DNA of 64,000 nt from the NCBI RefSeq assembly GCF_020149935.1, contig NZ_CP083757.1, positions 3,807,501 through 3,871,500 of the forward strand, in the 5' to 3' direction. Each line of letters starts with the position of its first letter. The first letter of the stretch is position 1. The stretch comes from Marinilongibacter aquaticus (GTDB taxonomy: Bacteria > Bacteroidota > Bacteroidia > Cytophagales > Spirosomataceae). The position numbers were made by a program, and so were the translations under genes. The notes under the pieces are model-generated. The model did no database searches, was not told the origin of the DNA, and was given only the letters and a program-made list of their open reading frames with translations. Shown here one piece after another: positions 10,396 through 18,858 of the stretch.

Positions 10396-11547
10396 CTAGG
10401 CAATTTGAACGGCATTTTTTTCAGCGATGAGTGCGAGTTCCATGGCCAGAAAGCAATGGTCTTGTGTCATTGCGGTTTCTGTGCGGTTGAGTACGTCGTC
10501 TACAATTTGTGTACCGTAGGGCAAATCTACATCGTCGCAGTTCATGTATATAGTTTCTTTTTGGTTGACCAAGTACAGGTTGTTTCCGCCTTTGTCTGTG
10601 GCCAGGTTTGTGTATTTACGCAGTTCGATAAAGCCTTCAGTACCGATGACAGTCAATCGGCCATCTCCCCAGGTATCGAGCCCGTCTGGCGTAAACCAGT
10701 CGACACGCACATAGCCCGAGCCCTTGTTTCCTCGGACCATGGCATCGCCAAAATCTTCAAAACCGGCGTGCTCTTTGTGGTTGAAGTTCCCAACTTGTGA
10801 AGCCAAAACCTGAGCTTCCGTCGAATTGGTGAAATGCAAAAATTGATCGAATTGATGCGAAGCAATATCGGTAATTATGCCACCGACCTGTTCCATATCG
10901 AAAAACCAATCAGGTCTGCTTTCCGGACGCATACGGTGTGGCCCAAGTCCAACGGTCTGAATCACGCGTCCGATCGCTCCGCTGTATACCAATTCACTGG
11001 CTTTTACAGTGGCCTTGTTGCCCAATCTTTCACTGTACATGATCGAGAAAATACGTCCCGTTTCTTTTTGTACTTTTCGGGCTTCTGCAAGTTGCTCCAA
11101 TGTGGTGATGCCCGGCTTGTCGGCCATATAGTCTTTTCCGGCTTTCATCACACGAATGCCCAAGGGTGCCCTGTCTTTCGGAATGCCCGCACTCAATACG
11201 AGTTTCACTTCGGGGTCGTTTAGAATTTCTTCTTCGCTTCGGGCTTGTTTGGCTTCGGGATAGCGTTTGGCAAAAGCCTGATTCAGCTCAGCTTCTTTGG
11301 CAAAGAAATATTTCATTTCTCCGCCACCTTCTTTCACCGCATTGGCCATACCGTAAATATGCCCGTGGTTCATTCCGATTACCGCAAATTTGATGCGGCC
11401 TTTGGCAAAGCGAGTTTGCTTTTTTCCGGTAGCTTTCATTTCACGAATAGGCTGGCCGGCGGCGAAAGTGGGTACTGAGCCCATCAGGCCGATTCCGGCC
11501 GTTTGTAGGATGGAATCCTTAATGAATGATCTTCGATTGTTTTTCAT
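10396..11547 (-). CDS. Tat-exported Gfo/Idh/MocA-family oxidoreductase
   Basis: The chosen start gives 383 residues with a twin-arginine signal (NNRRSFIKD, then a hydrophobic segment ending FAAGQ). A start at 11577 would overlap the upstream sulfatase gene. The Rossmann part has VIGMNHGHI in the dinucleotide-binding position and an ADKPG motif equivalent to the EKP motif with the catalytic lysine. The C-terminal half is the alpha/beta substrate domain. It differs clearly from the GH109-type protein in this locus. The likely role is oxidation of a sugar hydroxyl, or a redox step in glycoside cleavage, using tightly bound NAD(P). It sits 4 bases from each of the two sulfatase genes. Confidence 0.85.
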   Translation of the reverse strand: MKNNRRSFIKDSILQTAGIGLMGSVPTFAAGQPIREMKATGKKQTRFAKGRIKFAVIGMNHGHIYGMANAVKEGGGEMKYFFAKEAELNQAFAKRYPEAKQARSEEEILNDPEVKLVLSAGIPKDRAPLGIRVMKAGKDYMADKPGITTLEQLAEARKVQKETGRIFSIMYSERLGNKATVKASELVYSGAIGRVIQTVGLGPHRMRPESRPDWFFDMEQVGGIITDIASHQFDQFLHFTNSTEAQVLASQVGNFNHKEHAGFEDFGDAMVRGNKGSGYVRVDWFTPDGLDTWGDGRLTVIGTEGFIELRKYTNLATDKGGNNLYLVNQKETIYMNCDDVDLPYGTQIVDDVLNRTETAMTQDHCFLAMELALIAEKNAVQIA

Positions 11548-11551
11548 ATCG

Positions 11552-13000
11552 CTAGGGTTGATTTGATTCTTCTTCATATGTAAAGTGGAAATTTGGATTG
11601 TAAGTGTGTGATTCTTGCATAAGCTCCAGAGCTTTTTTTACGAGATCGGGATGGGCTTCGGCAAGATTTTGGGTTTCGCCAATATCGTCTTTTAGATTGT
11701 AAAGTTCGATATGTGTTTTTTCGGGATTGTTCACATTTAGTTTAATACATTTCCAATCGTCGAATAAAACAGCTTGCTTTCCGCCCTGTTCCAGGAATTC
11801 CCAATAGAGATAATCGTGGGCGGCTTGTTCTTTCTCTTCAAGGGTGGGCAAAAAAGAAAGGCCATCGGTGTTCTCGGGAGCGGGGATGTCTAACAATTCG
11901 CATACCGTGGGTAGGAAATCCCAAAAAGCGGACACATGATCTGTAACTGTGTTTGGTTTAATGTGGCCTTTCCATGAGGCAATGAAGGGTTCGCGAATTC
12001 CACCTTCGTACAAATCGCGTTTGTATCCTCTTAAAGGCCCGTTGCTGTCAAAATAGTCTGGGTCCGCTCCGCCTTCCAGATGCGGGCCATTGTCTGAAGT
12101 GAAAATCACCAATGTGTTTTCTTCCAAACCCAAGGCCTTCAATTTATCCATGACTTCACCGACTTGGCGATCCAATATACCGACCATTGCAGCGAAGGCG
12201 GCATGCGATTCCTTTTGGCTGCCGTATGCTCCTTTCTTGTATCGTTCATCGCCGGGTTTTGCTCCAGAATATTCCTTTTCGGGCAAGTATTTTCCACGAT
12301 ACGGCTCCATTTCTTTGTTTGGCGTTCTCAACTCTGCATGCGGAATTGTAGTGGGATAATAAAGAAAGAATGGCCGATCCTTGTTGTCTTCTATAAATTG
12401 TAGGGCTTTTGCATGGATCAGATCGGGAGCATATTCTTGCTCCAAGCTATCGGCATTGCCCTTTAACATGACCTTCGTTTGGTTTTCCCAAAGATGGTAG
12501 GGGAAATAATTGTGTGCCAAACTTTGGCAATTGTAACCAAAGAATTCGTCGAAACCTTGAAAGTTCGGATCGCCTTCAGACCCGGGGAAACCCAGACCCC
12601 ATTTGCCAAATGCCCCAGTGGTATAGCCATTTTCTTTCAATATTTCGGCTACTGTCACAGCTTCCGAGTCTATCGGGAATTGGCCTTCGGGTTTTACGCC
12701 TTTGTTGCCGCGAATATAAGTATGCCCTGTATGCAAGCCGGTCATCAAGGCCGAACGCGAAGGAGCACAAACCGTAGTGCCTGCGTAATGCCGGGTAAAG
12801 AGCATTCCGCTTTTGGCTAGCTTGTCGATATGAGGTGTTTCGAAATGCGATTGGCCGAGTGCTCCAATGTCGCCGTAGCCCAAATCATCGGCCAAAATAT
12901 AAACAATGTTTGTGTGTGTTTTTTGCGTTGTCTCTGTGGGCTGGCAGGCTTGCATTGCCACAAGCCATAAGCCCAGCCAGATGAGTTTTTTAAATTGCAT
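11552..13000 (-). CDS. Lipoprotein sulfatase (family S1, arylsulfatase A-like)
   Basis: A 482-residue sulfatase with a lipoprotein signal (lipobox MQAC, Cys19). The metal-binding motif ILADDLGYGD is at about 35-44, the formylglycine signature C78-A-P-S-R82 follows, and TSDNGPH marks the second metal-site region. It resembles arylsulfatases and N-acetylgalactosamine-6-sulfatases, which would fit the GH109 enzyme nearby. Lipidation suggests attachment to the outer membrane, possibly facing outward. It is the first gene of the sulfatase-oxidoreductase-sulfatase operon. Activation needs a formylglycine-generating enzyme. GldK in this window has that fold but is a T9SS structural protein, so the true enzyme is probably elsewhere. 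Confidence 0.9.
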   Translation of the reverse strand: MQFKKLIWLGLWLVAMQACQPTETTQKTHTNIVYILADDLGYGDIGALGQSHFETPHIDKLAKSGMLFTRHYAGTTVCAPSRSALMTGLHTGHTYIRGNKGVKPEGQFPIDSEAVTVAEILKENGYTTGAFGKWGLGFPGSEGDPNFQGFDEFFGYNCQSLAHNYFPYHLWENQTKVMLKGNADSLEQEYAPDLIHAKALQFIEDNKDRPFFLYYPTTIPHAELRTPNKEMEPYRGKYLPEKEYSGAKPGDERYKKGAYGSQKESHAAFAAMVGILDRQVGEVMDKLKALGLEENTLVIFTSDNGPHLEGGADPDYFDSNGPLRGYKRDLYEGGIREPFIASWKGHIKPNTVTDHVSAFWDFLPTVCELLDIPAPENTDGLSFLPTLEEKEQAAHDYLYWEFLEQGGKQAVLFDDWKCIKLNVNNPEKTHIELYNLKDDIGETQNLAEAHPDLVKKALELMQESHTYNPNFHFTYEEESNQP

Positions 13001-13094
13001 TCTAAAGGGGTTGAATAAACCCTAGCAAATTACGCAATCCGTTGCAATCGATGAAATTTTTCGTTAAAGATGTAAAATGGTTCGAATTGGGCTA

Positions 13095-15362
13095 TCAGTC
13101 GAGTTGCATTCTTAAGCCAAAAAACAAGCGTCTTCTCTGGTTTGGGGCGAAGACATTCGAGGGGTCAAAACTTAAAGCATAAGGATTGTTTTCAGTGGCC
13201 AGAATATCGCCGTGGGTATCGTATTCAACTTGTTTGTCGAATGGGTCGAATGGACGGGCAATGCTGTTCTTCGGAGGCGTATAATTGAGGAGGTTTTTTA
13301 CGCCAAAATAAATTTCCCAGTTTTTGGAAGATTGGCCGTAGGTGATTTGAATATTCTGAATACTCCACCAAGGCGAATACTCGGGACGAGGATCTAAATC
13401 GCCGAGTAGCGGTAACTTCATCGGACTGTATAGATTTCCTGTGTAGTCGACTTTGGCATGCACACGCCGAATGGGGAAACCCAAGCCCCAAGTACTTTGG
13501 AAATGCTCGGAAAGAAGTGGCCTGATTTTCTCTCCGTTTTGTGTCATGGTGTTGTCGAGTAGGGTAAAGCCTGCATTGAGGTAAATGCCGGAAGCATGCT
13601 TGTAATCCAAATTCCCGGAAATGCCTTGCGAAAGGGCGTGGCCATTCAGGTTTCGGTAAATTATTTCTTGTACATCGGTGCTGTAATCTGGCGAAATCCT
13701 GTTTGTGAAATAGGTGTAAAAGGCACTGAGATCGAGCCCAAGGAAGCTTTCGCCGTTCAAAGCAATTTTTGTCATATAATTGAGGTTGACATTCATGCTC
13801 TTTTCAGGTTTCAGGGTTTCCTCGATCACAACTTTTCGGGCTCCTGTCAATGCCGCATGATCTTCTGTGAAAATATTGACTACCCGAAAGCCTGTGCCTG
13901 CGTTCAAACGAATGGTTTGTCCTTGTTTTGGGCTGTATTTTAAGGCAATTCGCGGTGTATGAATACCGCCATGAATAGGGTGGATGTCGAAGCGATAACC
14001 AAAAAGCCCAGTAAATTTCGGATTGATTTTCAGTTCATCTTGAATGAAAATGCCCGGAAGCGGTGTGATCGATGGCTTGTTGACATTCAAGTCGTTTGGG
14101 CTGGCAGTAGCTGGGGTGTCGTCGTCATAATGGGTGTAACGCATGGCCAGCCCGCCCAACAATTGGTGAGATCCCAAATGCTTGTTCCACAGCAATTGCC
14201 CGAAACCGATATCTTGTTTGGCGTGAAAGGGAACTTGGCCATAAAACGAGTTTTGAATATGCCGATTGAGTGAAAAGGAAAGTTGCAGATCACGGTTATG
14301 GGTAAGAATGTATTGGCCCAAGAGTTCCCATCGGGTGGTGTAGATGCTTTCGCCGTAAACGCTGTCGGTTCCGCGAAAGCTTTTGTTCCAATTCATTTCG
14401 CCGCCCCAACGGTCTTCATAGAAAAAACGGGCAGCTAGCGATAAGGGTGGAATTTTACTTTTCCCAATTGTCCATTTTTGAAATACGGAAATGCGTTTTT
14501 GTAGAGTTAAATCGGTGAAATGATCCCCATTCAAATCTTTTGGAAAGGAATAATTGAAATAATTGATGCCTGTCAATACTTTGGCCATTTTTCCTATTTG
14601 AGCTTTTTGACCAATATCGATGTTGAACTCACCCCATGTGTTGCCGTTGGCATTGAAAGAGATTTTTGGAGCTTTTTCGGGTGTTTTCGTGATGATGTTG
14701 ATCAGTCCACCGACTGCCTCGCTACCGTATAGAGAAGAAGCAGGGCCCTTTACGATTTCCATACGTTCGATCATGGAGTTGGGAATGCCGCTCAAACCAT
14801 AGACTGTCGAAAGGCCACTTACAATGGGCATGCCATCCAAAAGTACCATGGTGTAGGGCCCTTCAAGACCGTTGACGTGTATATCGCCAGTGTTGCAGAC
14901 ATTGCAATTGACCTGTGGCCGCACGCCATTCACATTTTGCAGTGCACTGAATACATTGCTGGTGGGGTTGCGGGCAAAAAATTGTGGGGTATAAATTTCG
15001 ACAGGCACGGGCGAGTCTAGCCGCGAAACGGGATTGAGGGTTCCTGAAACGACAACCTCTTCGAAAATTTGGTTGTCGTGGCTCAGTACGAAGACTTGTG
15101 TTTGAGTTTTTTCCGAAACTGGGAAATCCTTTTTCGCAAAGCCCAAAGCAGAAATGCTGATCTCCTCGCCCTGAATACCCTCTAAGGGAAGGCTGAAGAA
15201 ACCCTGTTCGTTGCTTTGCGTGCCTTTTGTGGTTCCTTTGATGAAGACCGTGACAAAGGGTATACCCTCGCCCTTTTCATCTTGTACTTGCCCTTGTATA
15301 AACTGGGCAAGAGAAGTGAACGGAATGAGAAGGCTGATTATAAGGTATATATAGTATTTCAA
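13095..15362 (-). CDS. TonB-dependent outer-membrane receptor, probably metal-related
   Basis: The protein begins with a signal peptide only if translation starts at a TTG at 15362 (MKYYIYLIISLLIPFTSLAQ, 755 residues). The next TTG at 15389 overlaps the promoter box and there is no in-frame ATG. A carboxypeptidase-like regulatory domain (about 25-105) is followed by a plug with VNCNVCNTGDIHVNGLEG, LLDGMPIV and GPASSLYGSEAVGGLINI, then a CirA/FecA-like barrel. The Cys-x-x-Cys in the plug is unusual and could bind a metal or form a disulfide. Cargo is unknown. The palindrome in its promoter resembles iron or manganese repressor sites, so iron-siderophore, heme or another metal is likely. It is a single-gene unit. 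Confidence 0.85.
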   Translation of the reverse strand: MKYYIYLIISLLIPFTSLAQFIQGQVQDEKGEGIPFVTVFIKGTTKGTQSNEQGFFSLPLEGIQGEEISISALGFAKKDFPVSEKTQTQVFVLSHDNQIFEEVVVSGTLNPVSRLDSPVPVEIYTPQFFARNPTSNVFSALQNVNGVRPQVNCNVCNTGDIHVNGLEGPYTMVLLDGMPIVSGLSTVYGLSGIPNSMIERMEIVKGPASSLYGSEAVGGLINIITKTPEKAPKISFNANGNTWGEFNIDIGQKAQIGKMAKVLTGINYFNYSFPKDLNGDHFTDLTLQKRISVFQKWTIGKSKIPPLSLAARFFYEDRWGGEMNWNKSFRGTDSVYGESIYTTRWELLGQYILTHNRDLQLSFSLNRHIQNSFYGQVPFHAKQDIGFGQLLWNKHLGSHQLLGGLAMRYTHYDDDTPATASPNDLNVNKPSITPLPGIFIQDELKINPKFTGLFGYRFDIHPIHGGIHTPRIALKYSPKQGQTIRLNAGTGFRVVNIFTEDHAALTGARKVVIEETLKPEKSMNVNLNYMTKIALNGESFLGLDLSAFYTYFTNRISPDYSTDVQEIIYRNLNGHALSQGISGNLDYKHASGIYLNAGFTLLDNTMTQNGEKIRPLLSEHFQSTWGLGFPIRRVHAKVDYTGNLYSPMKLPLLGDLDPRPEYSPWWSIQNIQITYGQSSKNWEIYFGVKNLLNYTPPKNSIARPFDPFDKQVEYDTHGDILATENNPYALSFDPSNVFAPNQRRRLFFGLRMQLD

Positions 15363-15386
15363 AGTATTGCTAAAATTTATTGCATA

Positions 15387-15420
15387 CAAATATAAACTAA
15401 ATTTTAGATAAGTCTAAAAT
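15387..15420 (-). promoter_or_regulatory. Promoter with DtxR/MntR-like operator for the TonB receptor
   Basis: Read on the minus strand, TATATTTG (15394-15387) is a perfect TAnnTTTG -7 element about 25 bases from the TTG start. Immediately upstream, ATTTTAGA and TCTAAAAT (15401-15420) form a perfect 8-bp inverted repeat around TAAG. It fills the spacer between the -7 and the expected -33 position, a place suited to repression. The arms resemble DtxR/MntR-family boxes (TTAG/CTAA arms). The regulator itself is not in the window. Confidence 0.65.
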
Positions 15421-15552
15421 ATTATTTAGAATATATTTAATCAATTGTTGCATAGCATACTTTGACAAGGGAAGGCCTAGAAGAGCAGAGTACGGCTCTA
15501 GTCGGCGATGTAAGGCAGATTCAAAGAAAAAAGCTATAATTGTGAATCAATC

Positions 15553-15584
15553 TTTGTGTTATTCCAAAGTATTTAAGATATTTG
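15553..15584 (+). promoter_or_regulatory. Probable rpmB promoter
   Basis: TTTG (15553-15556) and GATATTTG (15577-15584) are separated by 20 bases, matching the Bacteroidota -33/-7 pattern with one mismatch in the -7 box. It lies 55 bases upstream of the L28 start. Confidence 0.55.
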
Positions 15585-15639
15585 CAGCCCAATTGAGTGT
15601 TCGTTTCGGGAAAACGAAAGAAAATAAACAAGAGAGATT

Positions 15640-15879
15640 ATGTCAAAGGTTTGCCAAATCACAGGAAAAAGAACAAGAGTGGGTAACAACGTTTCTCACG
15701 CGAACAATAAAACAAAGCGTAAATTCTATCCGAATCTTCAGAAAAAGAAGTTTTTCTTGGAGTCTGAAGGTGTATGGGTTGAATTGAAAGTGTCGACAAA
15801 AGCCATTCGTACCATTAACAAAAAAGGTTTGGATGCCACTTTACTTCAAGCGGCTCGTAAAGGCACATTGTCTTTGTAA
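15640..15879 (+). CDS. rpmB: 50S ribosomal protein L28
   Basis: This 79-residue basic protein matches L28 throughout: [11 protein letters not shown], then [14 protein letters not shown] and FYPNLQ, and a C-terminal part with [16 protein letters not shown]28 is a structural protein of the large ribosomal subunit. The N-terminal region keeps a single Cys and lacks the four-Cys zinc form. It is transcribed alone, with its own promoter and terminator; rpmG (L33), often adjacent in other bacteria, is not here. Confidence 0.97.
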   Translation: MSKVCQITGKRTRVGNNVSHANNKTKRKFYPNLQKKKFFLESEGVWVELKVSTKAIRTINKKGLDATLLQAARKGTLSL

Positions 15880-15901
15880 TCAAAAATATTTGTTTTCTGA
15901 G

Positions 15902-15932
15902 AAGGCCATTCCGAAAGGAATGGCCTTTTTTT
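15902..15932 (+). terminator. Intrinsic terminator of rpmB
   Basis: AAGGCCATTCC pairs perfectly with GGAATGGCCTT across a GAAA tetraloop and is followed by a T-run. It begins 22 bases after the L28 stop. Confidence 0.92.
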
Positions 15933-15970
15933 GTTTCTTTTTCGTACACTATTTAAAATTGAGATAAAGC

Positions 15971-16795
15971 ATGGCAGCAAAGCAGGATTATATTAATGAG
16001 GCTATAGCGTTTGTGAAAGAACAAGTGGGTGATTTTCAACCCTTAGTCGGTATAGTGTTGGGTACGGGCTTAAACGGTCTTCTGAAAGAAATCGAGGTTG
16101 AAAGGGAAATTCTTTATGCCGATATCCCCGGCTTTGTGGAAGCCACGGTCGAATTCCATCCGGGTAAATTGGTTTTTGGTCGTCTTTCTGGAAAGCCCGT
16201 GGTTTGCATGAGCGGGCGTTTTCATTATTACGAAGGCCACAGCATGGCTCAAGTGGTTTTTCCTATTCGCGTGATGTACAAATTGGGAATAAAGAATTTG
16301 TTCATTTCCAATGCGGCCGGTGGAATGAACCCTTCTTTTTCTGAAAGTGATTTGATGATTATTCAGGATCATGTGGCTCTCTTTTTGCCAGAAAACCCAT
16401 TGGTGGGCCCACATAAAGAAGGCGACCGTTTTCCGGATATGTCGGAGCCATACGATTTGAATTTAATCGCTTTGGCCGAGCAATTGTCCGATAGGCTTGG
16501 GATCGAAAACATAAAGAAAGGGGTATACGTAAGTGTATCTGGGCCAAATTTGGAAACAAGGGCAGAATATCGCTTGCTGCGAATGCTGGGAATAGATGCG
16601 GTGGGAATGAGCACAGTGCCCGAAGTATTGATGGCCCGTCAATTGAACCTACCCGTTTTTGCCATATCGGTCATTACCGATATGTGTATTCCAGAAACTT
16701 TGAAAAAGGCAGAAATAGAACACATTTTGGCGGCGGCCTTTAAGGCCGAACCACAGATGACAGCCTTATTCAAGGCAATGGTTGAGAAGCTATAA
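15971..16795 (+). CDS. Purine-nucleoside phosphorylase (trimeric type)
   Basis: A 274-residue cytosolic enzyme that splits inosine or guanosine with phosphate in purine salvage. Recognised motifs are GIVLGTGLNGL near the N-terminus, FGRLSGKPVVCMSGRFHYYEGH (the phosphate-binding Ser/Arg/His region), SNAAGGMNPSF, and VGMSTVPEV near the substrate pocket. Length and motifs match the low-molecular-mass, trimeric PNP family (PunA/DeoD type II). It starts 92 bases after rpmB, beyond that gene's terminator, and converges with the serine-synthesis gene downstream. Confidence 0.93.
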   Translation: MAAKQDYINEAIAFVKEQVGDFQPLVGIVLGTGLNGLLKEIEVEREILYADIPGFVEATVEFHPGKLVFGRLSGKPVVCMSGRFHYYEGHSMAQVVFPIRVMYKLGIKNLFISNAAGGMNPSFSESDLMIIQDHVALFLPENPLVGPHKEGDRFPDMSEPYDLNLIALAEQLSDRLGIENIKKGVYVSVSGPNLETRAEYRLLRMLGIDAVGMSTVPEVLMARQLNLPVFAISVITDMCIPETLKKAEIEHILAAAFKAEPQMTALFKAMVEKL

Positions 16796-16796
16796 A

Positions 16797-16828
16797 TAAA
16801 AAAGGCCGGTGTCGTTTCGACTCCGGCC
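16797..16828 (-). terminator. Terminator after the SerB-SerA gene
   Basis: GGCCGG-T-GTCG and CGAC-T-CCGGCC pair around TTT with one T-T mismatch. The A-run at 16797-16803 gives a T-run on the minus strand only, so it mainly serves the minus-strand gene. Confidence 0.75.
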
Positions 16829-16838
16829 CTTCGGCAAT

Positions 16839-18740
16839 TTAAAAGAGTTTCCTGAATTTGATCGTTTCAGGGATTTCCCTCAATTCTTCCAAAAATTCGG
16901 GTGTATAAGAGATTTCTACATCGACTATCACGTAGCCAATTTTCTCGTTTGTTTTTAAGTATTGGCCCATCACATTGATATTGTGCTTGGCAAAAATGGT
17001 GTTGATTTTCGCCATAATACCCGGCACGTTTTTGTGTATGTGCAAAAGACGGTGACAGTTTTGAAGTACAGGCAACTGCACTTCTGGGAAATTGACACTA
17101 CCCGTGGTGCTGCCATTGTTCATGTATTCCAAAAGTCTTTCAGGCACATAATGGCCAATCATTTCCTGGGCTTCTTCTGTACTTCCACCTACATGCGGAG
17201 AGAGGATTACGTTTTCCAAACCCATCAACTCGCTGTGGAAAGGGTCGTCGTTTGTTTTGGGTTCTTCGGGGAATACATCCACGCCAGCTCCCGAAACTTT
17301 ACCCGATTTCAAGGCGTTCACCAAAGCTGGAATTTCAACCACCAAACCGCGTGCGAGATTCAAGAAAATAACCCCGTCTTTCATTTGGGCAAATTCCTTT
17401 TCACCAATCAGGTTATTGTTCGTTCCTCGTCCATCAATATGTAGTGAAATAACATCGGCTACTGCAAAAACCTCTTCCATGCTGCGGCATTTAATGGCAT
17501 TCCCGATAGGCATTTTGTCGGTCATGTCGTAGAAATACACTTCCATGCCCATGGCTTCGGCTACTACAGAAAGCTGTACGCCAATGTGACCGTATCCGAT
17601 GATACCCAATTTCTTTCCGCGTATTTCGAAGCTATTCTTGGCCGATTTATTCCAAATTCCACGGTGCATGCGTTCGCTGTTGGAAGGTATCTTACGAATC
17701 AACATAATCATCTCTCCAATGGCCAATTCTACCACAGAACGGGTGTTGCTGTAAGGAGCATTGAATACCGCAATGCCTTTCTCTGTACAGGTTTTCAGGT
17801 CAATTTGGTTGGTGCCAATACAAAATGCACCCACAGCAATAAGCTTGTCGGCATGTTCTAAAACCTTGGCTGTCAAATTTGTTTTCGAACGGATACCCAC
17901 AATCGAAACACCTTTGATGGCCTCGGTTAATTCGTCTTCCGTCATAGCTCCTTTGTGGAACTCCACATTAAAGCCTTCTTCTTTGAAAGCTTTTACTGCC
18001 GCCGGGTGAACATTTTCGAGCAGAAGTATTTTTATTCTCGATTTTGGATAAGACTGGCTTCTGGGCAAATGATTTAACCACAAAAACTCGTCGAGGCTAC
18101 GGACAACGTGGTCTGCCACCTCCATTACTTTCGGCCTTTCCACGTTCTCAATAAAGGCGTAGAAAAACGAAGCGAGTCCGCTCGATTTGATTTCGTAATC
18201 GGTAAAGCCGTCACCTATTACATGGATTTCTGCGTCGAGATTCAACGATTGTACAAGTTTCACCTTGCCTCCGTTTCCAGCCAAAGGGTTTTCTTGGTCG
18301 GCTCCAGTGATATTTCCTTCTTTGTCGTAGACAAAAGTATTGGCGAAAATGTTTTCTTCTTTCACCCCTAGACTTGTGGCTACGGGTACGATAAAGTCTT
18401 TGAAGCCACTGGAAAGTATGATGACGTCTTCGCCACAGAGTTCGAAGAAAATACCGTTGCGTGCAAAGGATTTGGAGATTTTACCCTTTAAAAAATCCAC
18501 CAATTCCTCGATGTGCGATTTGTTGGCTTGCAATAGAGCCAAACGTTTGTTCAGAGATTCGGCGAAGCCAATTTCTCCGGCCATGCCCATGTCGGTCAGT
18601 TTTCTTATTTCCGCTACAATCGCTTCTTGATTCGGCTGTCCTTTTAAAGCAATGTTCGCCAGTTCGTCTAATCCTTCCACTTGCGTGAAGGTGCTGTCGA
18701 AATCGATAATGTACTTTCTTTTCGCTGTTGTATCGCTCAC
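16839..18740 (-). CDS. serA: SerB-SerA fusion: phosphoserine phosphatase-like HAD domain joined to D-3-phosphoglycerate dehydrogenase
   Basis: The 633 residues hold two enzymes. Residues 1-225 are a HAD phosphatase of the SerB type with all motifs intact: DFDST (13-17), LSSGF, GGKVK and IGDGFTDYE. Residues about 240-550 are 3-phosphoglycerate dehydrogenase with the Rossmann motif GIIGYGHIG, the catalytic RSKT arginine region and SPHVGGST histidine. Residues 555-633 are an ACT domain of the kind that binds serine. The dehydrogenase makes the first step of serine synthesis from 3-phosphoglycerate and the phosphatase the last. The middle enzyme SerC is not adjacent. A perfect -7 box lies 68 bases upstream. 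Confidence 0.92.
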   Translation of the reverse strand: MSDTTAKRKYIIDFDSTFTQVEGLDELANIALKGQPNQEAIVAEIRKLTDMGMAGEIGFAESLNKRLALLQANKSHIEELVDFLKGKISKSFARNGIFFELCGEDVIILSSGFKDFIVPVATSLGVKEENIFANTFVYDKEGNITGADQENPLAGNGGKVKLVQSLNLDAEIHVIGDGFTDYEIKSSGLASFFYAFIENVERPKVMEVADHVVRSLDEFLWLNHLPRSQSYPKSRIKILLLENVHPAAVKAFKEEGFNVEFHKGAMTEDELTEAIKGVSIVGIRSKTNLTAKVLEHADKLIAVGAFCIGTNQIDLKTCTEKGIAVFNAPYSNTRSVVELAIGEMIMLIRKIPSNSERMHRGIWNKSAKNSFEIRGKKLGIIGYGHIGVQLSVVAEAMGMEVYFYDMTDKMPIGNAIKCRSMEEVFAVADVISLHIDGRGTNNNLIGEKEFAQMKDGVIFLNLARGLVVEIPALVNALKSGKVSGAGVDVFPEEPKTNDDPFHSELMGLENVILSPHVGGSTEEAQEMIGHYVPERLLEYMNNGSTTGSVNFPEVQLPVLQNCHRLLHIHKNVPGIMAKINTIFAKHNINVMGQYLKTNEKIGYVIVDVEISYTPEFLEELREIPETIKFRKLF

Positions 18741-18807
18741 TTTGACAATGTTTTATTAGAATTTCCTTTGAAGTTTTGTGATTTGGGGCTTCCCTTTTCA
18801 GAGCGTC

Positions 18808-18815
18808 CAAAGTTA
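18808..18815 (-). promoter_or_regulatory. -7 promoter element of the SerB-SerA gene
   Basis: On the minus strand this reads TAACTTTG, a perfect TAnnTTTG. A TTG lies 24 bases upstream as a possible -33. The predicted leader is about 64 bases. Confidence 0.5.
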
Positions 18816-18858
18816 GTTGAAATAATAATTTCTATTCAGCAATTGAATGAAAAAATGG

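Noticed and set aside
15430-15540. A hairpin-rich stretch between the TonB receptor and rpmB, considered as a riboswitch
   Set aside because: Only short imperfect pairing around CTAGA/TCTAG; no conserved riboswitch core and it lies upstream of ribosomal L28 without a linked metabolite gene.
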